Positions 49,771 through 61,219 of a DNA stretch of 64,000 nt are shown here, one piece after another. A model generated the notes under the pieces. It was not told where the DNA came from, searched no databases, and saw only the letters and a program-made list of their open reading frames with translations. The stretch's first letter is position 1. Every line of letters starts with the position of its first letter. Made by a program: the position numbers and the translations under genes. Source of the stretch: Acytostelium subglobosum LB1 (Eukaryota > Evosea > Eumycetozoa > Acytosteliales > Acytosteliaceae); contig NW_012236527.1 in the NCBI RefSeq assembly GCF_000787575.1, forward strand, positions 868,001 to 932,000. Reading direction: 5' to 3'.

Positions 49771-52657
49771 TCATGTGCTTTGTGAATTGGTTGGCGATGA
49801 GGTGGAGGTGAATCCACCCAAGTTGAGCTGGATACCTTGGCTCTCTAGCAGTTGCCTGAGACTAAGCTTCTTCTTCTCGCCAGCGGCCACGACTGTGGCA
49901 TCATTTGTCGTCGTCGTCATCTGGGGTTGCTGAGGTTGTTGGCTGTCCAGCATCATCTGGCTCGATAGTGGATACATCTGATCTGGCTCATGGCTTTTGT
50001 TGTAGGCATTTTGGATGATTGTGCGTAGTGTCTCCTCAGAGTTGGACCTTGGTACGCAGAACTCTGTGTCCTCTTCGTCGTCCTCTGTCGAGACGTCCAT
50101 GATCTCCTCATCCTTCTTGACATCTGGCACGCCTGAGTTGCCATCATTCGATCTCTTATATTGTCCAAACAGTTGTTGAATGAATTGATTGGCGCTGTCC
50201 ACTGGGTTCACTCCAGGCTCCTGCTTCACGTCGATGACCATGTCCGTGGAACTGGCAGCCGTTGCCTGTTGTTGCTTTTGTTGTTTGGGTGGCTGTTGCT
50301 GCTTGGTCTGCTGGGGGCCCATTGCTCCTGCACTAACGCCAACACTATTCTTTGGCTTCTCAAACACTAGCTCAGCCTTGCCATACTTTCTCTGCTGTGG
50401 ATTGGCCATTTGATGCTCTGGGAAGTAGACGTTGAGCGTGCGCTTGTTGGGTGACACCTTCTTGTACTCGGACGATGTGGTCGTTTGTCTGTTTGGTGAC
50501 ATCCACTCGGGTAGCCTCCTGTTGCGCTTGTCAGGTGAGTTGTTGATGATGTTCTCAACTTTGTTGGTGGTAGGGTTCTCCGATAAGTTGACATTACAAT
50601 GATACAGCAGTGCTACGATGTGCTTGCACTTGCCATAGGTCCTCGTTCCATTTGGACAACTACAGTATGACTCGAGTATTGGTGACGTAGTGGTGTTGCC
50701 TCGAACTCTGTAGCGCACCATCAGACTGTAGGGCTGTGGTGATGTGCCCCTACACTGTGCCGCCACCTTTATCGATGGTGACGAGTAGTCTGGCTCCATT
50801 GTGCTGATATCAATATTACTCAGTCTTGCCTCCTTGTAATATGATTCGCCACGATAGACACTTGGCTCATCGATACCAAAGTCCACCATAAATCTGTTTG
50901 TGACCCAAGGTAATATCTTACCACCGTTGGCTGATGTGTCGATTGGCGGTGTTTGATTGCTTGGCTCTTGTGCACGGTCTGGCTCGTTGATGACTGATAA
51001 ATCGTTGTCGTCGGCAATGTCATCTTGAGAAACAGCTGCTGACTGTCTGATGTGGTCTTCATGTGGGAAGAATACACCATGTCGTTTGCCAGTGGGCATA
51101 TGTTCCTCTGTTGTTGACTTCTCATTCGTGTTGGCTTGAACTCTCGCGAATAGTGGCATGCCCTTCTCTGGAACAAAGCCATCAATATCATCATAAGACA
51201 CGAACTGTATATTCTCCAAGAATGTTGGGAAGCTACCAAGGTTATCAATACACTTTGATCTACAATATGTTGATCGATGTTAGAAACGAATATGATCGAG
51301 TGAATGTGATTGATTGATTGAATACTTACAACTTTGTTTCCACACTCCAGGTCGAACCTTGGAAGAACTTGGACGCCAAACAGACTTGGAAAGGTAGGGT
51401 CGCGCTGAACTTGATGTCTTGGTCGTCCACGACCACGATTGATCCTTGAAGGGATAGTCGATGTCTGTATTGGGCCATGGCAAACAGTCCAAGATTGGGG
51501 AATCGATAAAAGTCATTGCCAGGCACCAATGCAGGCACGGACAGATAGTAGACTGGGAATGAGATCTGATCGGATAGTGTCTTGATACACTTTTTGATCT
51601 CCTTGCGATAGTACTCCACAGTGATTGGGTCGTTAAAGTCCACTGACGCGGGATATAGTGCCACCTCATCAATGAGCAATACAACGCGATTCTGTCCAAT
51701 GGACTTATAACTGGTGGTCCACTCTCTGATTGCAATGTCAATGTTATCGCGCAACTGAACCGCGTACTTGAACTTGAGAGTGCCTGGTGGCAACTTGAAT
51801 GTTGACTGTTGCGTGCGATCGGCGAACCTGAGGATGGCGCGTGCGTCCAAGAACAACGCCACGTTGGTCAGCTCCTTCTTCTGAGCCGCGTTGTGCTGGT
51901 TCAGAATGAGGGGCGTGGTGACATCGCGCAACACGCAGAATCCCTCGCGCTTGTTTGGAACGTGGTACTCTGCCTTGAACTGATCGTAATCCAGTGGTTT
52001 GTAGTGTTCGATCGCCGAGGGCAGTTGGGACATTGCGCGCTCGCAGTAGGCCCATGCCGTGGCCCATTGGACCTGCTGCTCGCCGCCCGCCGGGATGAAG
52101 TTGAGCACTGATATCCTTGAGATTGGCACGTTGGCCTTGAGCAGCGCCTGGACATAGGATGTGCGCACTGATTGCAAGTGGTTGGTGTCGTCAATCACAA
52201 CACTCTTGCCATCCAACAATGTCTTGATCACATGATTCTGAATGACACTTCTGAAGGATGTATCGCTGTCCTTGTTGAATAGCTCTGTTGCCGATATCCT
52301 GACATGTGAAGATTGTAGATTCTGATAATAGTAATAAGTGCGACCTGAGCATGGTGGACCAATCAATATTATCAATTCAGGTGCATCCTTCTCTATTCTA
52401 AGTAACTGTTGTTGTTGTTGTGATTGTGATTGTGATTGTGATTGTTGTTGTGACGGTGATGTTGATGATGATAAAGTTGTTGTTGTTGTAATTGTTGTTG
52501 TTGTGGTTGATGTTGATGTTGATGTTACTGTTGACGATGATGAACGAAGTTGAGGTAGAGGTGGAGGTGGTGGAGGTGTTGAAGGTTGGTCGAATGGGTC
52601 GTCCAAAGGTGTGAATTGAAAGTCCAATGAAGATGATATATCGTCTGCCATGATCAT
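49771..52657 (-). CDS. P-loop kinase-like/SWIM zinc-finger fusion protein
   Basis: Two exons, 52657-51330 and 51259-49771, about 938 aa. The junction (VETKL|SKCIDNLG) keeps phase, so the two long frames are one gene. The N-terminus is low complexity (Pro, Thr and Gln tracts). A P-loop domain like the PNKP/hnRNPU kinase module follows: LIILIGPPCSGRT (residues 97-107), then KSVVIDDTNHLQSVRTSYVQALLKANVPI. The Walker A Lys is Arg (R106), so ATP binding is doubtful. A second alpha/beta region has LFLDARAILRF and RVVLLIDEVALYP. The second exon carries a SWIM finger (SYCSCPNGTRTYGKCKHI, about residue 640; CxC...CxH), then Gln-rich and acidic tails. SWIM domains bind DNA or proteins. Probably nuclear, by inference. 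Confidence 0.85.
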
Positions 52658-53180
52658 TATGTATCTGTATATGTGTATCTGTATGTATGTGTATATATAT
52701 TATAAATAAATAAGATTAGATTAAAGTTAGAATGGCAACTTCTTCATTTTTGGGAACAGATATTAGGGATGTTTCGTCGTTTTATTGGAAAACCATGGTT
52801 TTTTGAATTTGAATTTGAACAAGCTCTTCCACAACGGAATAGTTAGGTGGGGGTAAATGAATTTTTTTTGAACTGGGGTTTGAGTGGAGATCAATCCATC
52901 CCATCCATTCATTCCTTTCTAATTGCTTACACAACAACACGTGATTGGTGAGACCAAGACGTCAAAGTTCATCATTCATTTCATTGCTTTGTTAACAAAT
53001 ATAATACATTCATATAATACATCAAATATACACACCTGTATCATAAATAATCATCTCATCATCGTTGTATATTACATATATTTATCTTTCAATCACTTCA
53101 ATTATTCATTCATTCATTCATTCATTCATTCAATTAAGTAGTAGTAGAAATAGTAATAATACTGTACAATCAAACAATCA
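52658..53180. promoter_or_regulatory. Divergent intergenic region, SWIM and PDK1 genes
   Basis: About 520 bp between the two divergent start codons. Contains TATATATATTATAAATAAATAAG (about 52690-52712), ATTC repeats and an AT-rich leader. Must hold both promoters; no gene seen. Confidence 0.5.
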
Positions 53181-55316
53181 ATGTCAGATGTCAATGAATC
53201 GAGCAATGCTCCACCAGCTATCAATGTAGATAAACCAACTGCTGGTGTTACCGATGTTGTCGGACAACAAACAGGTGGTCGTAGTAACAGTACTGGAGGA
53301 GGAGGAGGAGAACAATCATCAACATCATTGAGTGCATCGGGTACCAGTCATCAAAGACAACAGAGTTCTACAACGACAACGACAACAACTACACCATCAT
53401 CATTATCATCTTCTGTCAACAACAACAACAGTGCCTCAACAACAGTACTGTCATCAATAGATACCAAACGAATGATACAGACATCACTAAGTAGCAATGA
53501 TATATCATTCTCACCAAGCTTATCTCCGCCACCGCCCAACGCAGGTGCATCACCATCGATCGCGCCCAAGAAGAAGACAATCGACGACTTCACCATTGGC
53601 AAGGTGTTGGGTGAGGGCTCGTACGGCGCCGTCGTGCTGGGCACCGACAAGGACACAGGCGTCCAGTACGCCATCAAGATATTGGAGAAGAAGCACATCA
53701 TCAAAGAGAACAAGGGCAAGTACGTCCAGATCGAGAAGGAGATCCTCTGTCGCTCCAACCATCCCAACATCTGTAAACTATTCTTCACCTTCCGATCAGA
53801 CAACTGTCTATGTATGTACAATCACGTGACCCGATTGATCAGTCGATCACTCACTAACTCAATCAATCAAACATGAAGACTACGTGCTCGAACTATGCTC
53901 TCAAGGTGATCTGTTGCATCATATTAGAAAGGTTGGATCGTTTAATTATGAGTGTACAAGGTTCTACACGGCACAGATTATAAGCGCGTTGGAGCATCTA
54001 CATGGTCTGCGCATTGTACATCGCGACCTGAAGCCAGAGAACATCCTACTCTCTGATGACATGCATATTAAGATCACAGACTTTGGTACTGGCAAGATAC
54101 TTGGCAATGACAGTAACAACAATCTTAATAATAGTAGCAGTAGTGGTGGAGGAGGTGGTAACAGCAACAGCATTAGCAATAGCATCAACAATAGTAGTGC
54201 CAATGGTAGTGGAAGTGGAAGTGGCGGAAACAGCAACAGTGTAAATTTGGATGTGAGTGGCAATGGTGGCGAGTTGATACGGTCCAACTCCTTTGTCGGA
54301 ACAGCAGAATACGTATCACCAGAGCTGATAAACAACAAGGAGACATCGACTGAGTGAGTATCCCTTGGCGCCACGCTCCCGGACATATACGCGCGCAGCC
54401 ACTAACACCACTCTTACCCTACACTTGGATGACGCCGACAACAGATCTGACTTGTGGGCATTGGGCTGTATTATATATCAACTGAGCACTGGACGCCTAC
54501 CGTTCAGAGGCAAGACAGAGTTCTTGACATTCCAAAAGATCTCGAATAGGGAGCTGGTCTACCCGACCAACATGAACGCGGTGATCAAGGACCTAATCGA
54601 GAAGCTGTTGATTGTCAAGCCAACAGACAGACTGGGCTCACCGGCAATGGGCAGCTTTGCCAAGTTGAAGGAGCATCCATTCTTTGAGGGTGTCAACTGG
54701 GACACGCTGTCCAAGCAGACGCCTCCACCCATCGTGCCACCCGTCGAAAAGATCATCTTTGACGACGACCTCTCATCGTCAGCAAACAACTCATCAGCAG
54801 GTGGCAATGGCAATGCTGGTGCCAGCTCAAACAATCTGCAGCAACAACATGCCAACCCAACACCAGGTCCAAGCCTATCACAGCAACAACTTGCCGAGCG
54901 AACCAAATGGGCACAGTTCCTTCAGTCTGGCGAGACAATCATTGAGAGTGGATTGGTTTGGAAGAAGAAAGGATTCTCAATCAAGAAGCGTCAGCTGATA
55001 CTCACATCACAGCCCAGGCTCATCTATATCGATCCCAAGAAGATGGAGCTAAAGGGTGAGATACCCTGGTCTTCATCCCTAAAGCCCGAGGCCAAGAATA
55101 ACTCAAACTTTATCATCCAAACTGTATGTCCTTATACCTTTCATTCAACTTCAATCAATCAATCAATCAATCCACTCACTCACTCACTCACTCATTCCAT
55201 GTACTCAATCAATCAAATAGCCAAAGAGAAAGTATTTATTAGAAGACGTTGATCATAACTCACAAAAGTGGATAGATGCTATATCATCTACATTGTCAAA
55301 TGTAACCATCCATTAA
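53181..55316 (+). CDS. pdkA/pdkB-like: PDK1-like AGC kinase with C-terminal PH-like domain
   Basis: Four exons: 53181-53811, 53879-54353, 54445-55123 and 55221-55316, about 626 aa. Low-complexity N-terminus, then a complete kinase domain: GEGSYGAV (Gly loop), YAIKIL (Lys), HRDLKPENILL (catalytic loop), DFGTGK (DFG), SFVGTAEYVSPELI (activation loop with the PDK1-type Ser before FVGTAEYVSPE), SDLWALGCIIYQL. A Ser/Gly/Asn insert sits between DFG and the activation-loop Ser. The C-terminal PH-like domain (GLVWKKKGFSIKKRQLILTSQPRLIYID ... PKRKYLLEDVDHNSQKWIDAI) is completed by the small last exon. PDK1 phosphorylates activation loops of PKB and other AGC kinases and acts in PIP3-dependent chemotaxis. 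I cannot tell pdkA from pdkB. Confidence 0.94.
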
Positions 55317-56031
55317 TTCACTCTTGGCCAAGGACATCCTCGTCCACCTCCACTTCCTTCTTTCATCAAGTCTGTCTCATCACACGAATTGGGAATTGGA
55401 ACAGGTATCAAAGAGAGACATACATGTGACTATATGGTTGATCAATAAACCAGCTCATATATATACATATATACATATAGAATGTACATTCACCTCTATC
55501 CATCTCCATCATGTATCACTCCAACCAATCAATCCAAGGTAACGTTGTTCGTTTTTCAAAAGGGGACTCTTTAATTAAATTGATTTTTTTATGTTTGTGG
55601 TGGAGTGTGTGTGTGAGAGTGGAGGAGACTCGCGAGACCAACCTTCGCCAGCCAATCCAACCCCTATCAATGAAGCTCCAACATTGATGAGAAGGTTAGT
55701 CCCTTATTGTTGTCCACACACCTCATATTACAGGTATGATCATATATCAATCACAGCATGCATCATTCATGAACAGGTCAATCTCCATCATCATAATGCG
55801 ATTGCGATAACTTGCTGAACTCGATCGTTCACATGACAAAGATAGACGGATACAGGATAGAGACATCAACCGTATCAATGATGTAGAGACTATGGATGAT
55901 GGATGATGATGATGATAATGAGACAGACAAAAGACAGATGCACACATCTGGATGATAGAACAGCAAACAACAGACAGACGATAGATACAGCAACAGACAA
56001 CTAATCGATACTTTATCACATATACATAGAA
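55317..56031. other. Intergenic region between PDK1 and eL29
   Basis: About 715 bp. AT- and CA-rich with TATATACATATATACATATAG near 55458-55480 and a TG/AG-rich stretch (about 55594-55625). The right part likely holds the eL29 promoter and leader. No supported gene; the open frames on either strand lack motifs. Confidence 0.45.
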
Positions 56032-56301
56032 ATGGCCAAAGCAAAGAACCACTCGACCCATCACCAGAACTCCAAGGAGCACCGTAACGGTATCAAGAAG
56101 CCAATTGTCCACCGCAAGACCTCCTCCAAGGGTATGGACACCAAGTTCGTGAGAAACCAGAAGTTTGCTCGCGTTGGTGTTAAGGCAAAGAGATACGTTC
56201 GTGGAGACTTGCAGGAGCAGAAGCCACACAAGAACCCAAGAAAGTCTGCCAAGGCTATCGTTTCCGAGCTCAAGGCCAAGCAGGCCGCCGCCAAGAAATA
56301 A
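56032..56301 (+). CDS. rpl29: Large-subunit ribosomal protein eL29
   Basis: Single coding exon, 89 aa: [24 protein letters not shown], then [17 protein letters not shown]. This is the conserved eL29 N-terminus (KSKNHTxHNQ ... HRNGIKKP ... GxDPKFLRNxRxA), with a basic, Ala/Lys-rich C-terminal extension. Component of the 60S subunit near the peptidyl-transferase base. An upstream 5'UTR intron cannot be excluded. Codon choice is strongly biased to C-ending codons (AAG, GTC, ACC), as expected for a highly expressed gene. Confidence 0.95.
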   Translation: MAKAKNHSTHHQNSKEHRNGIKKPIVHRKTSSKGMDTKFVRNQKFARVGVKAKRYVRGDLQEQKPHKNPRKSAKAIVSELKAKQAAAKK

Positions 56302-56652
56302 ACGGATCGCCATCAATGTTCTTTTCCCTTTGTCACAAGGGACCCATTGAGTGATATATAGTATGAGAGGTTCAACAACAAACATCAAATATAATTGTGT
56401 ATCATTTATTTGATTGATTGATTTATCGCGTGTCGATCGTGTCGATTGGATTGATGTCCAATCAATCATGATTGGTCTGGTCGTGCAAACGCCATCTCTT
56501 TGCCAAAGTTTGGCGCGCTCGCCAGACGCTGTCCACACGAGCGGAAACACAAAAAACCGAACAAATTGAGGAACGGCTCGTCATTCTCTTTATTACTCAC
56601 ACACTTTGATCATGTACTTATAACTTATTTATTTATTAATATAACAACAACA
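56302..56652. other. Spacer between eL29 and TFIIIA-like genes
   Basis: About 350 bp. Contains ATTG runs (56408-56425). The TFIIIA frame is open upstream to about 56500 but without an ATG, so the leader begins here. GCCAAAGTTTGGCGCGC around 56498-56514 contains a short inverted repeat. No gene seen. Confidence 0.45.
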
Positions 56653-57978
56653 ATGACAACAACAACTACAACAACTACAACAACAAATAATACAACAACA
56701 AGAACATTATTGGTCAAACGAAGTAGAGACCAAGTTGAATTTAACACAAGTGGCGATGACCATGAGGATGATGAGTTTGCGACCAGTGACGCAGTAGATG
56801 ATACGGATGCAGACTCAAAGTCTGCAACGATGGTGAAGAAGAGTGCTACACCATTTGTATGCCCTTATAAATGTGGCAAGGCATTCAATAGACAGGGCAA
56901 GCTGGACTGCCACATCAGGACACACACAGGCGAGCGCCCCTACGAGTGCAAGGAGTGCGGCAAGTCATTCACTCGAACACATCATCTCAAGTATCACATG
57001 CGCTCGCACACTGGCGAGCATCCATTCCAGTGCTCACACATTGGCTGCGGCGTCAAGTTTGTGCACAAGCATCAGATGGACCTGCACATCCGCGTCCAGC
57101 ATCTCCAGGAGAAGCCGTTCAAGTGCGACCACGACCCCACCATCTGCCAACTCACATTCCACAAGCACAACCAACTCAAGCGTCACATTGACATGGTGCA
57201 CTTGAACCAGCTGCCCTACGGCTGCACGTACGAGGGCTGCACGGCGCGCTTCCTCTACCCCTCATACTTGAAGAACCACGTCAACACGGTGCACACCAAG
57301 GTCGCCAAGTTTGTCTGCTCGCAAGACGACTGCTTCCAATCCTTCTTCACACATTACGAGCTTCAGAAGCACATCAAGGCCTTGCACAAGAAGGTCGTCC
57401 AGACCCATCCCTGTCCAACATGTGGCAAGCTCTGCAAGACCAGGACGCTGCTCAAGCTACACGCAGAGATACACGCGCCATTGAGCGAGCGATACAACTT
57501 CCCTTGCGAGTACGAGGGATGCCAGCGAGTGTACGCGGCCAAGAGGAACCTGGAGCAGCACATCAGACAGGTACACAAGAAGACCAAGGTCTACGAGTGC
57601 AAGTGTATCATTGGTGGTGGAGATGCTGCTGGTGAACCCATGGACATCACAAAGCCAATGGACATCAATCAAGCGGTGGATCGTCTGAGTGTCCATGTGG
57701 ACATTCGAAATAACCATGGCACTGGCGCTGACTCTGACATTGACAACGAGACAGACAAAGAGACAGACAAGGAGACAGAGACTGATAGGGAGAACTACAA
57801 CAACAACAATGATAACAACAACGACAACAAGGTGGTACTATGTGGAAAGAAGTTTGCATCAAAGGTAGTACTGGAGAGACACATTTATAACATGCATACC
57901 AATGCAAAGCCAAGAGGTGTCAAGAAGCTAAGAGTGGACTGTATCTATGATCACTTGGTTGGCAAGAATAAAGTGTAG
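56653..57978 (+). CDS. TFIIIA-like C2H2 zinc-finger protein
   Basis: Single exon, 441 aa from the ATG at 56653 ([11 protein letters not shown]...). Eight regular C2H2 fingers run in tandem from FVCPYKCGKAFNRQGKLDCH to FPCEYEGCQRVYAAKRNLEQH, with TFIIIA-like spacing and the extended CxxxxC form in several. A ninth finger begins with YECKC but is interrupted by about 75 residues (Met/Asp, Glu/Thr and Asn-rich) before CGKKFASKVVLERHIYNMH. Nine fingers with a long spacer before the last is the arrangement of fungal TFIIIA, which binds the 5S rRNA gene and 5S RNA. TFIIIA identity is inferred from finger number and layout. Confidence 0.78.
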   Translation: MTTTTTTTTTTNNTTTRTLLVKRSRDQVEFNTSGDDHEDDEFATSDAVDDTDADSKSATMVKKSATPFVCPYKCGKAFNRQGKLDCHIRTHTGERPYECKECGKSFTRTHHLKYHMRSHTGEHPFQCSHIGCGVKFVHKHQMDLHIRVQHLQEKPFKCDHDPTICQLTFHKHNQLKRHIDMVHLNQLPYGCTYEGCTARFLYPSYLKNHVNTVHTKVAKFVCSQDDCFQSFFTHYELQKHIKALHKKVVQTHPCPTCGKLCKTRTLLKLHAEIHAPLSERYNFPCEYEGCQRVYAAKRNLEQHIRQVHKKTKVYECKCIIGGGDAAGEPMDITKPMDINQAVDRLSVHVDIRNNHGTGADSDIDNETDKETDKETETDRENYNNNNDNNNDNKVVLCGKKFASKVVLERHIYNMHTNAKPRGVKKLRVDCIYDHLVGKNKV

Positions 57979-58067
57979 ATTTTAAAGAACGATCAGAGCA
58001 TTGGACAATCAATCAATCAATCAATCAATCATATAGGTTTATTGTTGGTACTGAGTATGGACTAGGA
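57979..58067. other. Convergent 3' spacer
   Basis: CAAT repeat run (about 58006-58030) between the TFIIIA-like gene and the minus-strand ILEI fragment. Nothing else seen. Confidence 0.4.
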
Positions 58068-58358
58068 CTAGGAGTAGGATAGTTGGGAGGCCGCTGAGTT
58101 GGGTACAACAGTAGATTGATAGATTGAGAGGACCTCGTTAGCGGTTCCAGATGAACTCTTCTTCATTCCAATTACTATGTTGTAATTTGGCATTAATGCT
58201 TTCATTGCCTCTTTCTGCAACATATCACCAAGTAGATTAAACGCTTCCCATAACTTCTCTTTCAAATCCGACTGATAGTTGATCAAAAATACTAATACTA
58301 ATGATAATATATAGATAAATCCATAGTTGATATATATTACACGATTGGCTGCATACAT
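58068..58358 (-). pseudogene. Truncated ILEI-repeat fragment
   Basis: A 96-codon frame. Its core (LVLVFLINYQSDLKEKLWEAFNLLGDMLQKEAMKAL...) aligns with the ILEI-like segment of the minus-strand gene at 62754 (VVIISITNQLELTEKLCEAFIMLGLSMFKEAMKAV), including ATG/GTxxEV at the end. It lacks the beginning of the repeat and every downstream domain, and a stop in frame lies right upstream of the Met. It is most likely a leftover of a third copy of the ILEI-caspase gene; a tiny functional protein is less likely. The hydrophobic start (FIYILSLVLVFLI) could look like a signal anchor. Confidence 0.6.
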
Positions 58359-58567
58359 TTAAATAGAATATAGTTATAATATATCTTGTTACTAGATATC
58401 AGAGCACAAGTTTGCAAGAATGGCTCTAGTTTGAATATGACAAGTTAGTGAAGTCTGATTGGTTGATCATCAAAAACTATTGCTTGAAGATATTTATTGA
58501 ACTACCAATCAATCAATTCTTCATTCATTCATTCATTCATTCAATCAATCAATCAATCTAGTTCAAC
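58359..58567. other. Promoter region of the plus-strand ILEI gene
   Basis: AT-rich; contains ATTC and AATC tandem tetranucleotides at about 58517-58558, directly before the ATG at 58568. Confidence 0.4.
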
Positions 58568-61219
58568 ATGGTTTTATTTCCAATAAAGATAAGATTGGTG
58601 TCAAGTTCTCCAACAGACTCAGTGTTTGAAATGAATGGATTGAACCGTATTAACAAGTATGTTAATAAGGGTTACGGACCAGGCCTCAACATATGGGTAA
58701 AGGACAATCCCGGCTTATTGCCAGATATGTTCCGTTTCTACAACTTCCCATACTCAAATGAAGCTGAATTCATTCAACTAGTTGCTTCCAGTGACTTTAG
58801 TGGAGGAGGATACATCAACATGCGAACAATGGTCGCTATTATGAACGTTGGTGCAATGCCTACTCTACCTTCACCCGCCCTATGCCAAGCCTTTGCCACT
58901 CTTGGATCCTCTCAGATCTACGAAGCTGGTGCCTCTGGTGCAACCAACTATTGTATGATTGGATACAAAGGACAAGCACCGGGATCAGCCCTTGAAACAT
59001 TTGGTGATGGATCAACTGGAGCTGTCAATCTGACCTCTATGCTCAATAGCTACCACGAATGTACCCGAGTCCTTGGATTCAGTTACAATGAAACAACACT
59101 TGATATCATGTTGGGTCACTTGCCTCTCATCCCATACTTTGTCAATCCTCTGGAAGATGGAGTCAATGTTGTCACTCTCAACAGTCAAGTCAACACCCGC
59201 CTCAATCAACAGGTAATAACCAACTTCCCAACGATGAACGATGACCCCAATGTCTCCAAGGCACTTGCCCAGTTCATTGACTCCATTGCCAAAGGTACCT
59301 TCATAATGATCATCGCTCGTGGACTCAACCTATCAAAGAACAGTCTGAACTCTGATGCCATTCAGAGTCTCCAAAGGTTTGGCAGCAAGTGCATCCTGAA
59401 CTTCATTCAAAATGACACAAACGATTGTTGGTTCATGCTTTTGAAGATGGGCACTCCATCGATCTACACTGAAATGGCATTCAATCATTCATCACCATGC
59501 ACTGCCTCAATCCATTACAACTTGATCAACAATGAGTTGATCACTCAGAATAAGACAGTGAGTGATGATGACATCAACATCTACGTTGCAACATCCAATC
59601 CCATATATGCTCCCGTTGGCATTCAGAACTTCATCGTCTCAGTTGGAGGCTTGCCCGTCACTTTCCAAAGCAATGCAGGTCTGCTGATGTGTGCAATCAG
59701 TGAGGTCGATGGCAAAGTGTACTTTGCTCGCAACTATGATGTCAGCAGTGCATCAGTCAAGAGTACTCTTCAAATGATCGCTGACATCATGTCCATCACA
59801 GCTGGTACACTCGTCGTCATCTGCACCGGAGCTCTAAGTCAAGACTTTGCCATCTCAGACAACCTTGCATTCGCAATGACCACATGTGGCAGCAAAGTGA
59901 CGGTCAACCCAATCACTTCAACCTCGTCGTTCGCATTAATTGGACGAAAGGGAGCACCATCTGGCTCAGTACCCGAGATCCTATCACTCACAGGACCAGT
60001 CACACTCTTATCAAACTTCAAGAGACAATTCAAACCTGTCAAGCCATTCGTTCACATCAAGGCTGCATCCAATGCTGTATGTATCCACACTTATTCATTC
60101 ACTCAATCAATCGATAGATCAATCTCTAACATAATCTCTCATTCAATCAGACACCATCAGTTCCACCAGAGCCTTACATCCTCATCAATGGACTACCTGT
60201 ATCTGGTACCTTTGGACCTGGTTTGAATGTTGTGGCCATCAATCCAACAAACAGCACGGTGATCATGTCAAACAACTATGACACCACTGATGCCGCTTCC
60301 CAACCTCGACCAAGTAGCAAGTTCACCACTGATATCACTGCCCTGCCGCAAGGTACCATCGTAGCATTGTCAACACTTGGGTCTGCGGGCACCTACCTTG
60401 GCACTGCCAGAGACACCATCACCAACTTGGTTCCAAGTTGATGACATCTTTCACCTCCAATCAATCATACTGTAACGTCTCAACAGTTGGTCTCAACCTC
60501 ACAGGTGATACGAGAGTGATGAGTGAGTGTATTGCACCAACCAGTTCGTACACATCATGTGACCTTCGATTCCCATTGAAGTCACTCTACACCAACACTG
60601 GTCTGACCTTCTGTGTCACATCTGGACAACAGAGTCGCATCATGGTCAACAATCAATCGGCCCTGCCCACCACAACGAATGGAATCAACTGGTCACTGTC
60701 GATCCCGTCAGTGGAGACGCCAGTCCATACTATTTCAACACATCTGGATCGGTTGCACAATGGCAGGTGTTGTACAACTTCATCCAAGCACTCCCAGTTG
60801 GTCAGTTTGTCTTGATCTCTGTGCAGCAATCGATGGGAACACCTGCGACACCTCAATCCAAGCGATACCAGATGATGGCATTGACAATGATTGGTGCATG
60901 TCAGTTTATCTGTGTTGGACCAGAGTCCACTTACTCTGTGATTGGCACTCGTGGAGCAAGTCCTGGATCAGCATTCGAATCATTCAATGGCAAGAGTATC
61001 CAGGTGTGTGTTGGATCATGGGAGCCAAAGACACCGACATCACTGGTGGGCAGCTCACAATATGGAATGATGGACAATGAGGCACCACTCTTCAATGTAC
61101 CTATGTTGACCAACATGTATCAACATCAAACACCAATGGCAAACATCCCAAGCAACAAAGCATTTGGCAACATCTTCAGAGCTGAGCCAGCATACAATGG
61201 GACACTTCTTCACCCAGCT

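Noticed and set aside
51219-52657. SWIM protein and P-loop protein as two separate genes
   Set aside because: The downstream frame has no ATG at its start, and the 70-bp gap has perfect donor and acceptor in matching phase.
55591-55818. 75-codon frame between PDK1 and eL29
   Set aside because: No motif, repeat-derived, and most likely part of the eL29 upstream region.
56500-56652. N-terminal extension of the TFIIIA-like protein to 56500
   Set aside because: No ATG in that part of the frame; the sequence is a leader with different composition, and the first ATG at 56653 starts the Thr-rich N-terminus.
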